The notes under the pieces were generated by a model that saw only the letters and a list, made by a program, of their open reading frames with translations, had not been told where the DNA came from and did not search any database. DNA of 8,885 nucleotides. Source: JAUXLW01 sp964195005 (GTDB lineage: Bacteria; Actinomycetota; Acidimicrobiia; Spongiisociales; SHLN01). A program made the position numbers and the translations under genes. Positions 1 through 5,825 of this stretch are shown piece after piece. Each line of letters begins with the position of its first letter. Position 1 is the stretch's first letter. The DNA lies in contig CAXMOO010000138.1 of the NCBI GenBank assembly GCA_964195005.1, positions 1-8,885 of the forward strand, given 5' to 3'.

Positions 1-1
1 C

Positions 2-1015
2 AATTTCCTGACAGAAGACCTCTACACCCGGCTGGACTTCGCCGACCTGGTCGCGGTAAAGAACCTGCTCAAGCGATTCTTCTCGGCTCAGCCGTGGGGT
101 GAGGACGACATCGACAAGCTCGACATGCTTCTGGGGCGAAATGTTGAAGAGCAGTCAGGCTGGTTCGAACACGATCTCGGATCCGAGCTTTCACTAATGC
201 ACGGATTCGACACCGGCAACTACCGGCTCTGGGTCACCGGCGGCGCCGAACCTGAGGCATCCATTTTCGATCGCGTGTTCTCCGGCCCTGTGCAACCAGA
301 GGCAACCCCCAACCCCCGCCATGTGCGCTTCGTCATCGGCGGCACGCCTTCTCCTGGGGTCTGGTACCGGCGGGGAGATGACATCGACCTTCCAGCGGTG
401 GAGCAGCTGCTCGAGGATGGTGATGTGACCGACGTGCTGGTTGCCGGGGACTTCGTAGCGATCGGCCTGCGCCGCTCCCAGTTGTGGAGGCACCGCCTCG
501 ACGACATGGTCACAACCGTCACCGACCTGTTCTGGTCTCCCGGGCGGATTACTGCCGGTAGCTCGGGGCCCACCAGGGACGAGTTGGTGAGCGGCGGTGA
601 GTCCGAAGAGCTCCACTTGCTCAATCCCGACGATGAGAAGAGCCGGGCCCGGCTCGAAAGCGCCACCAGGGACACCGACCCCCGGATACGACGCATGGCG
701 ATCGCCACGCTCTCCCAGACATCGGCGCCCGATTACGCCCCCCGGCTGCTACGGGGGGCCTTCGAGGATCCATCACGGATAGTCCGTCGCACGGTGATCG
801 ACTGTGCTGTGGATCTGGGCGAAGAGGCGATGAGGGGCTTGTTGGAACAGGCCCTGACAGACGAGGATGCCTGGATACGCTGGAAGGCGGTCAAAGGACT
901 CTCCGACCTTGGCGCTGCGGCAAGCCACAGCCAGATTGTCGAGGTAACCGACGACCCTGACTTCCAGGTTCGCTTCGAGGTCGCCGCCGCGCTGCGGAGT
1001 CTGAAGGGCGGTTAA
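2..1015 (+). CDS. Nfu_N-like domain / HEAT-repeat protein, 5' end missing
   Basis: The reading frame is open to the left window edge, so the protein starts outside; 337 residues are visible. The ATG at 125 is internal to the frame and is not a supported start. The first ~100 visible residues are acidic and unrecognised. Next comes a stretch resembling the Nfu/NifU N-terminal domain (PF08712): TPNP encoded at 305-316, then a V-R-F-V strand, and about 45 residues later a V-x-V-A-G-D-F-V-A motif like the GxDFVTV signature, ending near 540. The C-terminal ~125 residues form about four HEAT/PBS-lyase-type helical repeats, each with a D-x-x-x-x-V/I-R-x-x-A-like core (DPRIRRMA, EDAWIRWKA, DFQVRFEVA). 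Staphylococcal CvfC and Bacillus YpgR combine Nfu_N with HEAT repeats, so this may be a distant actinobacterial counterpart. Nfu_N alone carries no Fe-S ligands and no CxxC is visible, so a scaffold or protein-binding role is more likely than cluster assembly. Function unknown. Confidence 0.8.
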   Translation, partial: NFLTEDLYTRLDFADLVAVKNLLKRFFSAQPWGEDDIDKLDMLLGRNVEEQSGWFEHDLGSELSLMHGFDTGNYRLWVTGGAEPEASIFDRVFSGPVQPEATPNPRHVRFVIGGTPSPGVWYRRGDDIDLPAVEQLLEDGDVTDVLVAGDFVAIGLRRSQLWRHRLDDMVTTVTDLFWSPGRITAGSSGPTRDELVSGGESEELHLLNPDDEKSRARLESATRDTDPRIRRMAIATLSQTSAPDYAPRLLRGAFEDPSRIVRRTVIDCAVDLGEEAMRGLLEQALTDEDAWIRWKAVKGLSDLGAAASHSQIVEVTDDPDFQVRFEVAAALRSLKGG

Positions 1016-1018
1016 CCG
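1009..1018. other. Palindrome holding both convergent stop codons
   Basis: CGGTTAACCG is a perfect 10-base palindrome. Its central TTAA supplies the TAA stop of the HEAT-repeat gene on the plus strand and the TAA stop of the DUF454 gene on the minus strand, so the two coding regions overlap by four bases. It is too short to be a convincing terminator by itself. Confidence 0.9.
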
Positions 1019-1422
1019 ACCGTCACCTCGTCCGAATGTTTGGTAGGTCTGGTGACGATGTAGGCGCAGATCGCCAGGCCGAGTAGCGCCAGCCCGACAG
1101 CCAGGTAGACGTTGCGAACCGCCAGGCCGATGGTCAAACCGAAACTCACGACCACCGCGACGACGCCGGTGATCTTCATCCGGAGAGTGAATCCCTTCCC
1201 GGCGCGATAGTCACGAATCATCGGGCCGAACCACCTGTGGTGAAGGATCCAGTCATGAAGCCGCTCATTGCCCATGGCAAAAAAGAATGCCGCCAGCAGA
1301 ATGAAGTCGAAGGTGGGGATCCCCAGCACTCCGACACCGATGAAGCCGAGGCCCAAACTCACGAGACCCAGAGCCGTGTAGAGAACACGCAACGTGCGGG
1401 AACGGGACAGAGTGGGTGCCAT
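1012..1422 (-). CDS. YbaN/DUF454 family inner-membrane protein
   Basis: This 136-residue hydrophobic protein matches the DUF454 (YbaN) family in length and layout. A first membrane segment lies at about residues 12-34. Then comes a G-I-P-T-F-D-F-I-L-L-A-A-F-F-F-A stretch (35-49), equivalent to the family's LPTTPFLLLAAFCFA signature. The second signature follows, R-L-H-D-W-I-L-H-H-R-W-F-G-P-M-I-R-D-Y (54-72), a basic/aromatic loop. Two more membrane segments lie at about 84-102 and 105-123, with a short polar C-terminus. The biochemical role of the family is unknown. I chose ATG at 1422; a TTG two codons upstream (1428) is also in frame, and neither has a clear Shine-Dalgarno sequence. It converges on the upstream HEAT-repeat gene with interlocking stops, so it is transcribed alone from the gene-poor region to its right. 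Confidence 0.85.
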   Translation of the reverse strand: MAPTLSRSRTLRVLYTALGLVSLGLGFIGVGVLGIPTFDFILLAAFFFAMGNERLHDWILHHRWFGPMIRDYRAGKGFTLRMKITGVVAVVVSFGLTIGLAVRNVYLAVGLALLGLAICAYIVTRPTKHSDEVTVG

Positions 1423-1494
1423 GTCCAAACGATATCGGGATGTGGCCCCTGTGTGAAACGAGGGCAGCTCGCTATTAGGTGAGTTCGACGTGAG

Positions 1495-1650
1495 TCACAG
1501 GTATTCGTGACGCATCAGGAGCAAGCGGAGCGTCCCGACGTCGAGCTCCAGGCCGACCCTTTCCAGAGTGGTTCCCATCGACATCCTTGTGAATTGGCGA
1601 AGCAGCACGGCCGGCGAGATGTTGGACAACACTCCGGCTCGGATATGCAC
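1495..1650 (-). pseudogene. Probable HypA-like (hydrogenase nickel chaperone) relic
   Basis: A 51-codon frame beginning at GTG 1650 has about 78% G/C at third positions (40 of 51 codons), like the real genes here. Residues 2-37 align without gaps to my recollection of the HypA/HybF core V-x-L-R-x-G-x-L-S-x-V-x-P-E-x-L-x-F ... G-T-x-x-E-x-A-x-L-x-I-E. The key residues seen are R4, G6, L8, S9, P13, L16, F20, G26, T27, E30 and L34. The preceding in-frame codons read G-A-R-V-K-T-V, as in HypA before that strand. Upstream, a different frame (GTG at 1718 to TAA at 1656) reads E-A-E-A-L-A-S-L-P-E-R-G, which could be the preceding helix displaced by a frameshift. The normal N-terminal M-H-E-L and the C-terminal Cys4 zinc finger are absent; the frame ends in R-H-E-Y-L. 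It is best read as a decayed gene. A short genuine orphan protein is the alternative. Confidence 0.4.
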
Positions 1651-1729
1651 GGTCTTTACCCGCGCTCCGGCAGCGAGGCGAGGGCCTCTGCTTCACCCCT
1701 TGCCCCTGCTACGTTCACATCCTGAGGTA

Positions 1730-1757
1730 TTCAGCAGGCTCTTAGGAGCCCGCTGAA
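1730..1757. repeat. Strong hairpin, 12-base arms
   Basis: TTCAGCAGGCTC and GAGCCCGCTGAA form a stem of 12 pairs with one mismatch around a TTAG loop. There is no T-tract on either side, so intrinsic termination is doubtful. The left arm plus loop recurs at 1895-1910, which suggests a dispersed palindromic repeat rather than a terminator. Confidence 0.75.
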
Positions 1758-1910
1758 CAAGGCATGTCGACGATTTCGACGACCAGTCATCACCACTCGC
1801 AGCGTCCTCGGCCCCGCCATTCCGCTCCGAGGAGTGTCGAAACCTCGTCCTTGCGAGAGGCGCGCCTGGCCGTCGCTCTCGACAACGGCATCACTCAGCA
1901 GGCTCCTAGG
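1731..1910. repeat. 180-base segment bounded by 16-base near-identical repeats
   Basis: TCAGCAGGCTCTTAGG (1731-1746) recurs as TCAGCAGGCTCCTAGG (1895-1910), with 15 of 16 bases identical. The enclosed segment has further symmetry: TCCTCGG (1805-1811) pairs with CCGAGGA (1827-1833), and GTCGACGATTTCGAC is self-complementary at its ends. It encodes nothing recognisable. It resembles a small non-autonomous dispersed element or intergenic repeat family, but only one copy is visible here, so the family status is inference. It ends 27 bases before the phosphatase start and so could supply part of that gene's leader. Confidence 0.45.
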
Positions 1911-1927
1911 CTTGCCGCGCTGGTAAT

Positions 1928-1932
1928 GGGAG
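1928..1932 (+). promoter_or_regulatory. Ribosome binding site deciding the phosphatase start
   Basis: GGGAG sits five bases ahead of the ATG at 1938 and supports that start over the in-frame ATG at 1926, which overlaps it, and over the far upstream ATG at 1764. Confidence 0.6.
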
Positions 1933-1937
1933 CTGTA

Positions 1938-2387
1938 ATGAGGATCGTCTTCGTGTGCACCGGAAACATCTGTCGGTCGCCATACGCCGAGTATCTCGCA
2001 CGGGAGCTGAGTGCCAGCACCGATATTGAGTTCGCCAGCGCCGGAATCATCGCCCGGGCTGGAAATCCCCCGTCTTCCGACGGCGTAGCTGTGGCCGCGG
2101 AACTGGGAATAGACCTGACGCCTCACGGGGCCAGCCCACTGACGTCTGACTTAGTGGCGAGGGCAGACATCATCTACGGCATGGAAGACGAGCATGTCGA
2201 AGCAGTTCTCGAGCTCGACCCGCAGGCTCGTGTCGAGCTGCTTCGACCCGACGCCCGGGGCATCCCCGATCCCTACGGCGAGGATCGCCAGGCGTATCTA
2301 CTGGTCTACGGGCTAATCGAGGAGGCCCTGCGCCGGCGCTTCGAGGAACTGAATTCCGAGCGTTCGTCCACTGCCGATAAACCCTAA
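1938..2387 (+). CDS. Low-molecular-weight protein tyrosine phosphatase
   Basis: The 149-residue length is typical of the LMW-PTP family, cytoplasmic enzymes that hydrolyse phosphotyrosine in proteins through a phosphocysteine intermediate. The N-terminal strand runs straight into the P-loop C-T-G-N-I-C-R-S (7-14), with nucleophile C7, R13 binding phosphate and S14 lowering the cysteine pKa. The general acid is D111 in D-P-Y-G (111-114), at the expected distance. The only cysteines are C7 and C12, so the extra redox cysteines of thioredoxin-coupled ArsC arsenate reductases are missing, which favours phosphatase over arsenate reduction. The start is set by the P-loop lying six residues in and by a GGGAG site; the frame stays open 58 codons upstream, but that stretch overlaps a repeat element. 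The acyl-CoA synthetase gene begins nine bases after the stop, so the two are probably co-transcribed. Its partner kinase and substrate are not visible here. Confidence 0.9.
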   Translation: MRIVFVCTGNICRSPYAEYLARELSASTDIEFASAGIIARAGNPPSSDGVAVAAELGIDLTPHGASPLTSDLVARADIIYGMEDEHVEAVLELDPQARVELLRPDARGIPDPYGEDRQAYLLVYGLIEEALRRRFEELNSERSSTADKP

Positions 2388-2396
2388 GCTGGCTGG

Positions 2397-4187
2397 ATGA
2401 TCGCCGAATACACCAGCCCCTCACTCGTAGAACTCAAGGCAGATGACAACCCGGTATCAGCCCTCATGGCTATGGCCGAAAACAGCCCCGGCCAACCCGC
2501 CGTCTCCTATCGCGAGGGTGACCGGTTTGTCGATGTCAGCCTGGGTGATTTCGCGGCTGAAGTGAAACGGATCGCGGCCGGATTGGTCGGCCTGGGAATC
2601 GAGCCCGGTTCGATGATCTGCCTGCACTCCAGCACCCGCCCCGAGTTCACCTACCTCGACTATGCGATCTGGGCGGCCGGATGTGTCACCGTGCCGATCT
2701 ATGAGACCTCCTCTGAGGAGCAAGTGCAGTGGATCATCGGCAATAGCGAAGCGGTGGCCGTCATCTCCGAGAACCAGCAGATGAAGGACAGCTTCGATGC
2801 AGCAGCGGACAGCCTGCCTGCGTGCCGACACTCGATCGTCATCGAGAGCGGAGGGATCGACCAGATCAAGCAAGCCGCCCGGGGCGGCGACGACGCCGAG
2901 GTTGAGCGCCGGATAGCCGCAACCAGCCATAGCGACCTCGCCACGCTGGTTTACACGTCCGGGACCACCGGACGTCCCAAGGGCTGCATGCTCACGCACG
3001 GCAACTTCATGTTTCTTGTCCGCCAACTGATGGCGGCCATTCCTGAGGCGTTTCACCGGGGCAGTTCCACCCTGTTCTTCCTCCCCCTGGCCCACATCTT
3101 TGCCAGGGTGACCCAGGTCGCATGCGTGACCGCCGGCGTGAGGCTTGGCTTCTCAACCGGGATTCCGAACCTCGTGGAGGAGCTCGGGATGTTCCGGCCA
3201 ACCTGGGTGTTCAGCGTTCCCCGGGTTTTCGAGAAAGTCTTCAATGGAGCCCAGCACAAGGCGCATTCGGAAGGGAAGGGCAAGATATTCGATTACGCCG
3301 CCAAGGTGGCAATCGATTTCTCGAGCCAGAGGCAGGCGGGGCGAATCAAGCCCCTTACGAAGATCCAGCATGCCGTCTTCGACAAGCTGGTATACAGCAA
3401 GCTGAGAGACGTATTCGGCGGCCAGGTCGAATGGGCCATCTCCGGCGGGGCCCCACTCGGGGACCGGCTGGGCCACTTCTTCACCGGCGTGGGGATACAC
3501 ATCCTCGAGGGCTATGGACTAACCGAAACAACGGCGGGGTCCACCCTCAACCGGCCGGGAGCCACCGAGATAGGTACCGTCGGCCAGCCGATCCCGGGCA
3601 CAAGTGTTCGGATTGCTGATGATGGCGAAATCCTGCTCAAGGGCGACCACATCATGCAGGGCTACTTCAAGAACGAGCAAGCGACGACGGAGTCGATTGA
3701 TTCTGACGGCTGGTTCTATAGCGGCGATTTAGGGCGGCTCGATACGGACGGTTTCCTCCGGATCACCGGCCGCAAGAAAGAGATCCTGGTGACAGCCGGC
3801 GGCAAGAACGTCGCTCCGGCGGTTATCGAGGATCGGATTCGGGCCCATCCTCTGGTGAGCCAGGCGATGGTCATCGGGGACGGTGAAAAATTCATTTCTT
3901 GTCTCATCACCATCGACCCCGAGGAATTCAAGACCTGGCGGGAGGACCAGGAGAAAGCTGCGATCGCAGTGGCTGAGGTCATTGACGATCCCGACCTCAA
4001 GACAGAGGTCGAAGAGGCCATCGCCGACGGGAACGCGGCAGTTTCCCGCGCCGAAGCAGTAAAGGAGTTTCGGATCCTCCCCCAGGACTTCACCATCGAC
4101 GGTGGTGAGTTGACGCCGACACTGAAGCTGCGCCGGGCAGAAGTAATGAAGAAATACGCCTCGGTAATCGAAGACATCTACCGCTAA
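2397..4187 (+). CDS. Long-chain fatty acyl-CoA synthetase (FadD15-type)
   Basis: This 596-residue AMP-dependent synthetase activates fatty acids to acyl-CoA through an acyl-adenylate; about 600 residues is usual for bacterial long-chain ligases. The N-terminal domain shows A-G-x-V-T-V-P-I-Y-E-T-S-S (94-106), typical of this subgroup. All adenylation motifs are present: P-loop Y-T-S-G-T-T-G-R-P-K-G (186-196), Y-G-L-T-E-T (373-378), Y-S-G-D-L-G (441-446) with ribose-binding D444, and G-R-K-K-E (458-462). G-G-K-N-V-A-P lies at 468-474 and the C-terminal P-T-L-K-L-R-R at 574-580, where K577 matches the catalytic lysine. No residue expected of an active enzyme is missing. The nine-base gap to the phosphatase gene suggests an operon, although the start has no strong Shine-Dalgarno sequence. 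It converges on the transporter gene with 22 bases between stops. Whether it serves beta-oxidation or lipid synthesis cannot be told from the sequence; the nearby acyltransferase is suggestive only. Confidence 0.95.
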   Translation: MIAEYTSPSLVELKADDNPVSALMAMAENSPGQPAVSYREGDRFVDVSLGDFAAEVKRIAAGLVGLGIEPGSMICLHSSTRPEFTYLDYAIWAAGCVTVPIYETSSEEQVQWIIGNSEAVAVISENQQMKDSFDAAADSLPACRHSIVIESGGIDQIKQAARGGDDAEVERRIAATSHSDLATLVYTSGTTGRPKGCMLTHGNFMFLVRQLMAAIPEAFHRGSSTLFFLPLAHIFARVTQVACVTAGVRLGFSTGIPNLVEELGMFRPTWVFSVPRVFEKVFNGAQHKAHSEGKGKIFDYAAKVAIDFSSQRQAGRIKPLTKIQHAVFDKLVYSKLRDVFGGQVEWAISGGAPLGDRLGHFFTGVGIHILEGYGLTETTAGSTLNRPGATEIGTVGQPIPGTSVRIADDGEILLKGDHIMQGYFKNEQATTESIDSDGWFYSGDLGRLDTDGFLRITGRKKEILVTAGGKNVAPAVIEDRIRAHPLVSQAMVIGDGEKFISCLITIDPEEFKTWREDQEKAAIAVAEVIDDPDLKTEVEEAIADGNAAVSRAEAVKEFRILPQDFTIDGGELTPTLKLRRAEVMKKYASVIEDIYR

Positions 4188-4191
4188 CGGA

Positions 4192-4223
4192 CCTCAGTTG
4201 ACCAGCGCCTCAGTTCACCAGGG
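4192..4223. repeat. 16-base tandem duplication at the end of the transporter gene
   Basis: CCTCAGTTGACCAGCG is followed directly by CCTCAGTTCACCAGGG, with 14 of 16 bases identical. Read on the minus strand, the right copy encodes the last codons Leu-Val-Asn-stop of the VIT-family gene, and the left copy repeats the same Leu-Val-Asn-stop coding sequence just downstream in another frame. Confidence 0.8.
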
Positions 4224-4935
4224 CGTCGTACCCAAGGCCAATTGAGTAGGCGACGGCGGCTCCCACCCCCGCCACGGCCACATTCTCGAGACCACTCCGA
4301 ACCAGGTTCTTCCTGGTCACCAAGGTCTTGAGGGCACCAACGATGAACAGCCCGATAACCGCCCCTACGATGGCGACTACCAGGCCGGCCTTGGGATTGT
4401 CGATGAATGCAAAGGGAAGGACACTCGGGGCCGAGCCGAGCAAGAACAACAATCCCGACGTAGCCATCGCCAGGTAGGGGTTGCGTCGCACTTCGTCGAT
4501 GACACCGAACTCGAACGCCTTCATCAGCCCGAGCAGGACATCATCATCGACGGCAGCTTCGGCGACTACCGCTTCGGTCGAATCATTGCCAAGGCCGAGG
4601 TCTCCGAGGAACTCTCGTATCTCGTCGAGCTCCTTGTCCTTGTAATGCTTGAAGTGCTCCACCTCGAGGGCGAGCTCGGCGTCGATCAGCTCCTCCTGTG
4701 ACTTCGTAGCCATGTACTCGCCGGCGGCCATGCTGACTGCGCCGGCGAAAGCGCCGGCAAGCCCGGCCAAAAGCACAAAATCGGAGTCGACACCGCCGCC
4801 GACCACTCCGACCACGAGCAGCAACATCGACACCAGACCGTCGTTGACGCCAAGGATCGAGTCGCGCAGGTAGAGCGAGCGAGGCCCCAGGTGCTCCTGA
4901 TAGGGGGGCCGGGTTTCGTCGATGGTTGTTGCCAT
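4210..4935 (-). CDS. VIT1/CCC1-family iron/manganese transporter
   Basis: This 241-residue membrane protein has the five-helix plan of the vacuolar iron transporter family, which exports Fe2+ or Mn2+ from the cytoplasm, generally by proton antiport. Helix 1 (~24-46) begins with G-V-N-D-G-L-V-S, with conserved D32. Helix 2 (~53-73) ends in S-M-A-A-G-E-Y-M-A-T-K-S-Q-E-E (68-82), the most diagnostic motif of the family. Residues ~75-148 form the acidic cytoplasmic metal-binding domain, with glutamates at 81, 82, 87, 91, 93 and 102. Helices 3-5 lie at about 152-175, 181-203 and 213-236, including the G-x-x-x-G pattern near the C-terminus. It lacks the N-terminal ferritin/rubrerythrin domain found in some bacterial VIT proteins. 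The PlsC-type gene ends 37 bases upstream on the same strand, so the two may share a transcript. The start has no clear Shine-Dalgarno sequence but agrees with family length. Which metal it carries is inference. Confidence 0.9.
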   Translation of the reverse strand: MATTIDETRPPYQEHLGPRSLYLRDSILGVNDGLVSMLLLVVGVVGGGVDSDFVLLAGLAGAFAGAVSMAAGEYMATKSQEELIDAELALEVEHFKHYKDKELDEIREFLGDLGLGNDSTEAVVAEAAVDDDVLLGLMKAFEFGVIDEVRRNPYLAMATSGLLFLLGSAPSVLPFAFIDNPKAGLVVAIVGAVIGLFIVGALKTLVTRKNLVRSGLENVAVAGVGAAVAYSIGLGYDALVN

Positions 4936-4972
4936 GAAAAAGAATGGTACCGATGTCGTGCGAGTGCCCGGG

Positions 4973-5623
4973 CTACCTCGGCCCGAGCATCGTCAATGCG
5001 CTCCCCATCCACTGCCACCAGGCCTCAGTCATCGAAGCGCGATCCGTGTAGCGCTCCGGCATCATCGGATCCCCAATCGCCACCCGGATCGGATGACGAG
5101 TGATACGCATCTCGTCGACGCCCATGGCCCGGTCCGATCCCCAAACGGCCATTGGCACAAGCGGGCAACCGGCCCGCATGGCCAGCCACGCCGCCCCTTG
5201 CTTGGGTGGGCTCTCGCCCCACTCCGCCACCCGGCGTCCCTCGGGAAACAGCCCTACGGCTCCGCCCTGATCAAGATGGTCTAAAGACACTCGCATCGCC
5301 TGCAGTGGCACGGCCCCTCGCGGCATCGGAATGATGCCCATGTAGTAGGTGATCCCATCGAAGAACTTCGACCGCCCGAATAGCTCATCGACGCCGAGAA
5401 AACGCACTGGCCGCTCCGCCGCGACGGCGGCGGCGACCGCGTCGAGATGGCTGAAGTGATTGACCGCTACCACCATGGGGCCCTCGGTGATGGCATTGCG
5501 ACCAACGAGCTCGAAATCCCACATCCTGGGCAGGATTCTCTGCACCACAACGTTGGCGCCTGCCCACAGGTTGTGGGCCGCAAACGGGAACCCCGGCTCC
5601 AACCGGGGCTTGACTAGGGACAT
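4973..5623 (-). CDS. PlsC-type 1-acylglycerol-3-phosphate acyltransferase
   Basis: The 216-residue protein carries the four PlsC blocks in order. Block I is N-H-F-S-H-L-D (55-61), the catalytic H-x4-D. Block II is I-P-M-P-R-G (98-103), block III is F-P-E-G-R-R (126-131), and block IV is L-V-P-M-A-V-W-G (155-162). The family transfers an acyl group from acyl-CoA or acyl-ACP, most often to the sn-2 position of lysophosphatidate at the cytoplasmic membrane face. Members of this size also use other acceptors, so the substrate is inferred. There is no clear N-terminal transmembrane helix, as in many soluble or peripheral actinobacterial members. The ATG at 5623 is the only reasonable start and has only a weak ribosome site. 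A small hairpin (CCCCGG at 5591-5596 with CCGGGG at 5603-5608) falls in codons 6 to 11 and might temper initiation. It is the first gene of a probable two-gene unit with the VIT-family transporter, transcribed from the divergent region to its right. Confidence 0.9.
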   Translation of the reverse strand: MSLVKPRLEPGFPFAAHNLWAGANVVVQRILPRMWDFELVGRNAITEGPMVVAVNHFSHLDAVAAAVAAERPVRFLGVDELFGRSKFFDGITYYMGIIPMPRGAVPLQAMRVSLDHLDQGGAVGLFPEGRRVAEWGESPPKQGAAWLAMRAGCPLVPMAVWGSDRAMGVDEMRITRHPIRVAIGDPMMPERYTDRASMTEAWWQWMGSALTMLGPR

Positions 5624-5651
5624 GGGTTCACTTTAGGCAGTGCCGCCTGTC

Positions 5652-5699
5652 ACTTCTCGGCCGATCTGATAAGCGCAGAAAAGCCAAGGACCGAGAAGT
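5652..5699. repeat. Perfect 9-base inverted repeat in the plsC-SGNH divergent region
   Basis: ACTTCTCGG (5652-5660) and CCGAGAAGT (5691-5699) are perfect inverted copies separated by 30 bases, about 30-75 bases upstream of the PlsC-type start. Spacing suits a looped operator or an RNA stem more than a terminator; there is no T-tract. Confidence 0.55.
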
Positions 5700-5767
5700 C
5701 GACTGCTGCCGCCGAAAGAGAGGCTTCGGAGCGGCTCGGCCGACGGCCTCGCCCTTCAAGAACCATC

Positions 5768-5795
5768 CCTCCTGCCTCCTGCCTCCTGCCTCCTG
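5768..5795. repeat. Four-copy heptamer tandem repeat (CCTCCTG)4
   Basis: Four perfect consecutive CCTCCTG units end 30 bases before the SGNH hydrolase ATG. Read on the minus strand each unit is CAGGAGG, which contains a consensus Shine-Dalgarno core, but no good minus-strand gene starts after it. Copy-number change would shift spacing upstream of the candidate promoter in steps of seven bases. Confidence 0.9.
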
Positions 5796-5808
5796 TCGAC
5801 TGCCGAAG

Positions 5809-5814
5809 TAGAAT
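5809..5814 (+). promoter_or_regulatory. Candidate -10 box of the SGNH hydrolase gene
   Basis: TAGAAT matches five of six positions of TATAAT and ends 11 bases before the ATG, which would give a very short or leaderless transcript, common in actinobacteria. There is no convincing -35 hexamer; that position falls inside the heptamer repeat. Confidence 0.3.
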
Positions 5815-5825
5815 GCTGCGTTCAC

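Larger units (their letters stand above)
1423..1937. other. 515-base region without an intact gene
   Basis: No intact gene of recognisable family lies here. The region should hold the promoters of the DUF454 gene (minus) and of the phosphatase gene (plus). A weak minus-strand -10-like hexamer TAATAG (complement of 1472-1477) lies about 50 bases ahead of the DUF454 start, without a matching -35. The left half contains a HypA-like coding relic, listed separately. The right half contains a strong hairpin and a segment flanked by 16-base near-repeats, also listed separately. Open frames here on the plus strand have unconvincing composition. Confidence 0.6.

Noticed and set aside
125..127. ATG as the start of the HEAT-repeat gene
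   Set aside because: The frame is open with sensible coding sequence to the window edge, so this methionine is internal.
1507..1756. Plus-strand open frames of 72 and 62 codons in the gene-poor region
   Set aside because: Amino acid composition is unlike a folded protein, no family is recognised, and the minus strand gives the better coding signal.
1764..1937. 58-codon N-terminal extension of the tyrosine phosphatase
   Set aside because: LMW phosphatases start right before the P-loop strand, a GGGAG site precedes the ATG at 1938, and the extension overlaps the repeat-bounded segment.
1731..2126. 131-codon minus-strand open frame opposite the phosphatase
   Set aside because: Half is antisense to a certain gene and the rest is the repeat-bounded segment; its translation is low in family-like features.
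2457..3095. 212-codon minus-strand open frame opposite fadD
   Set aside because: Antisense shadow of a gene with all adenylation motifs intact.
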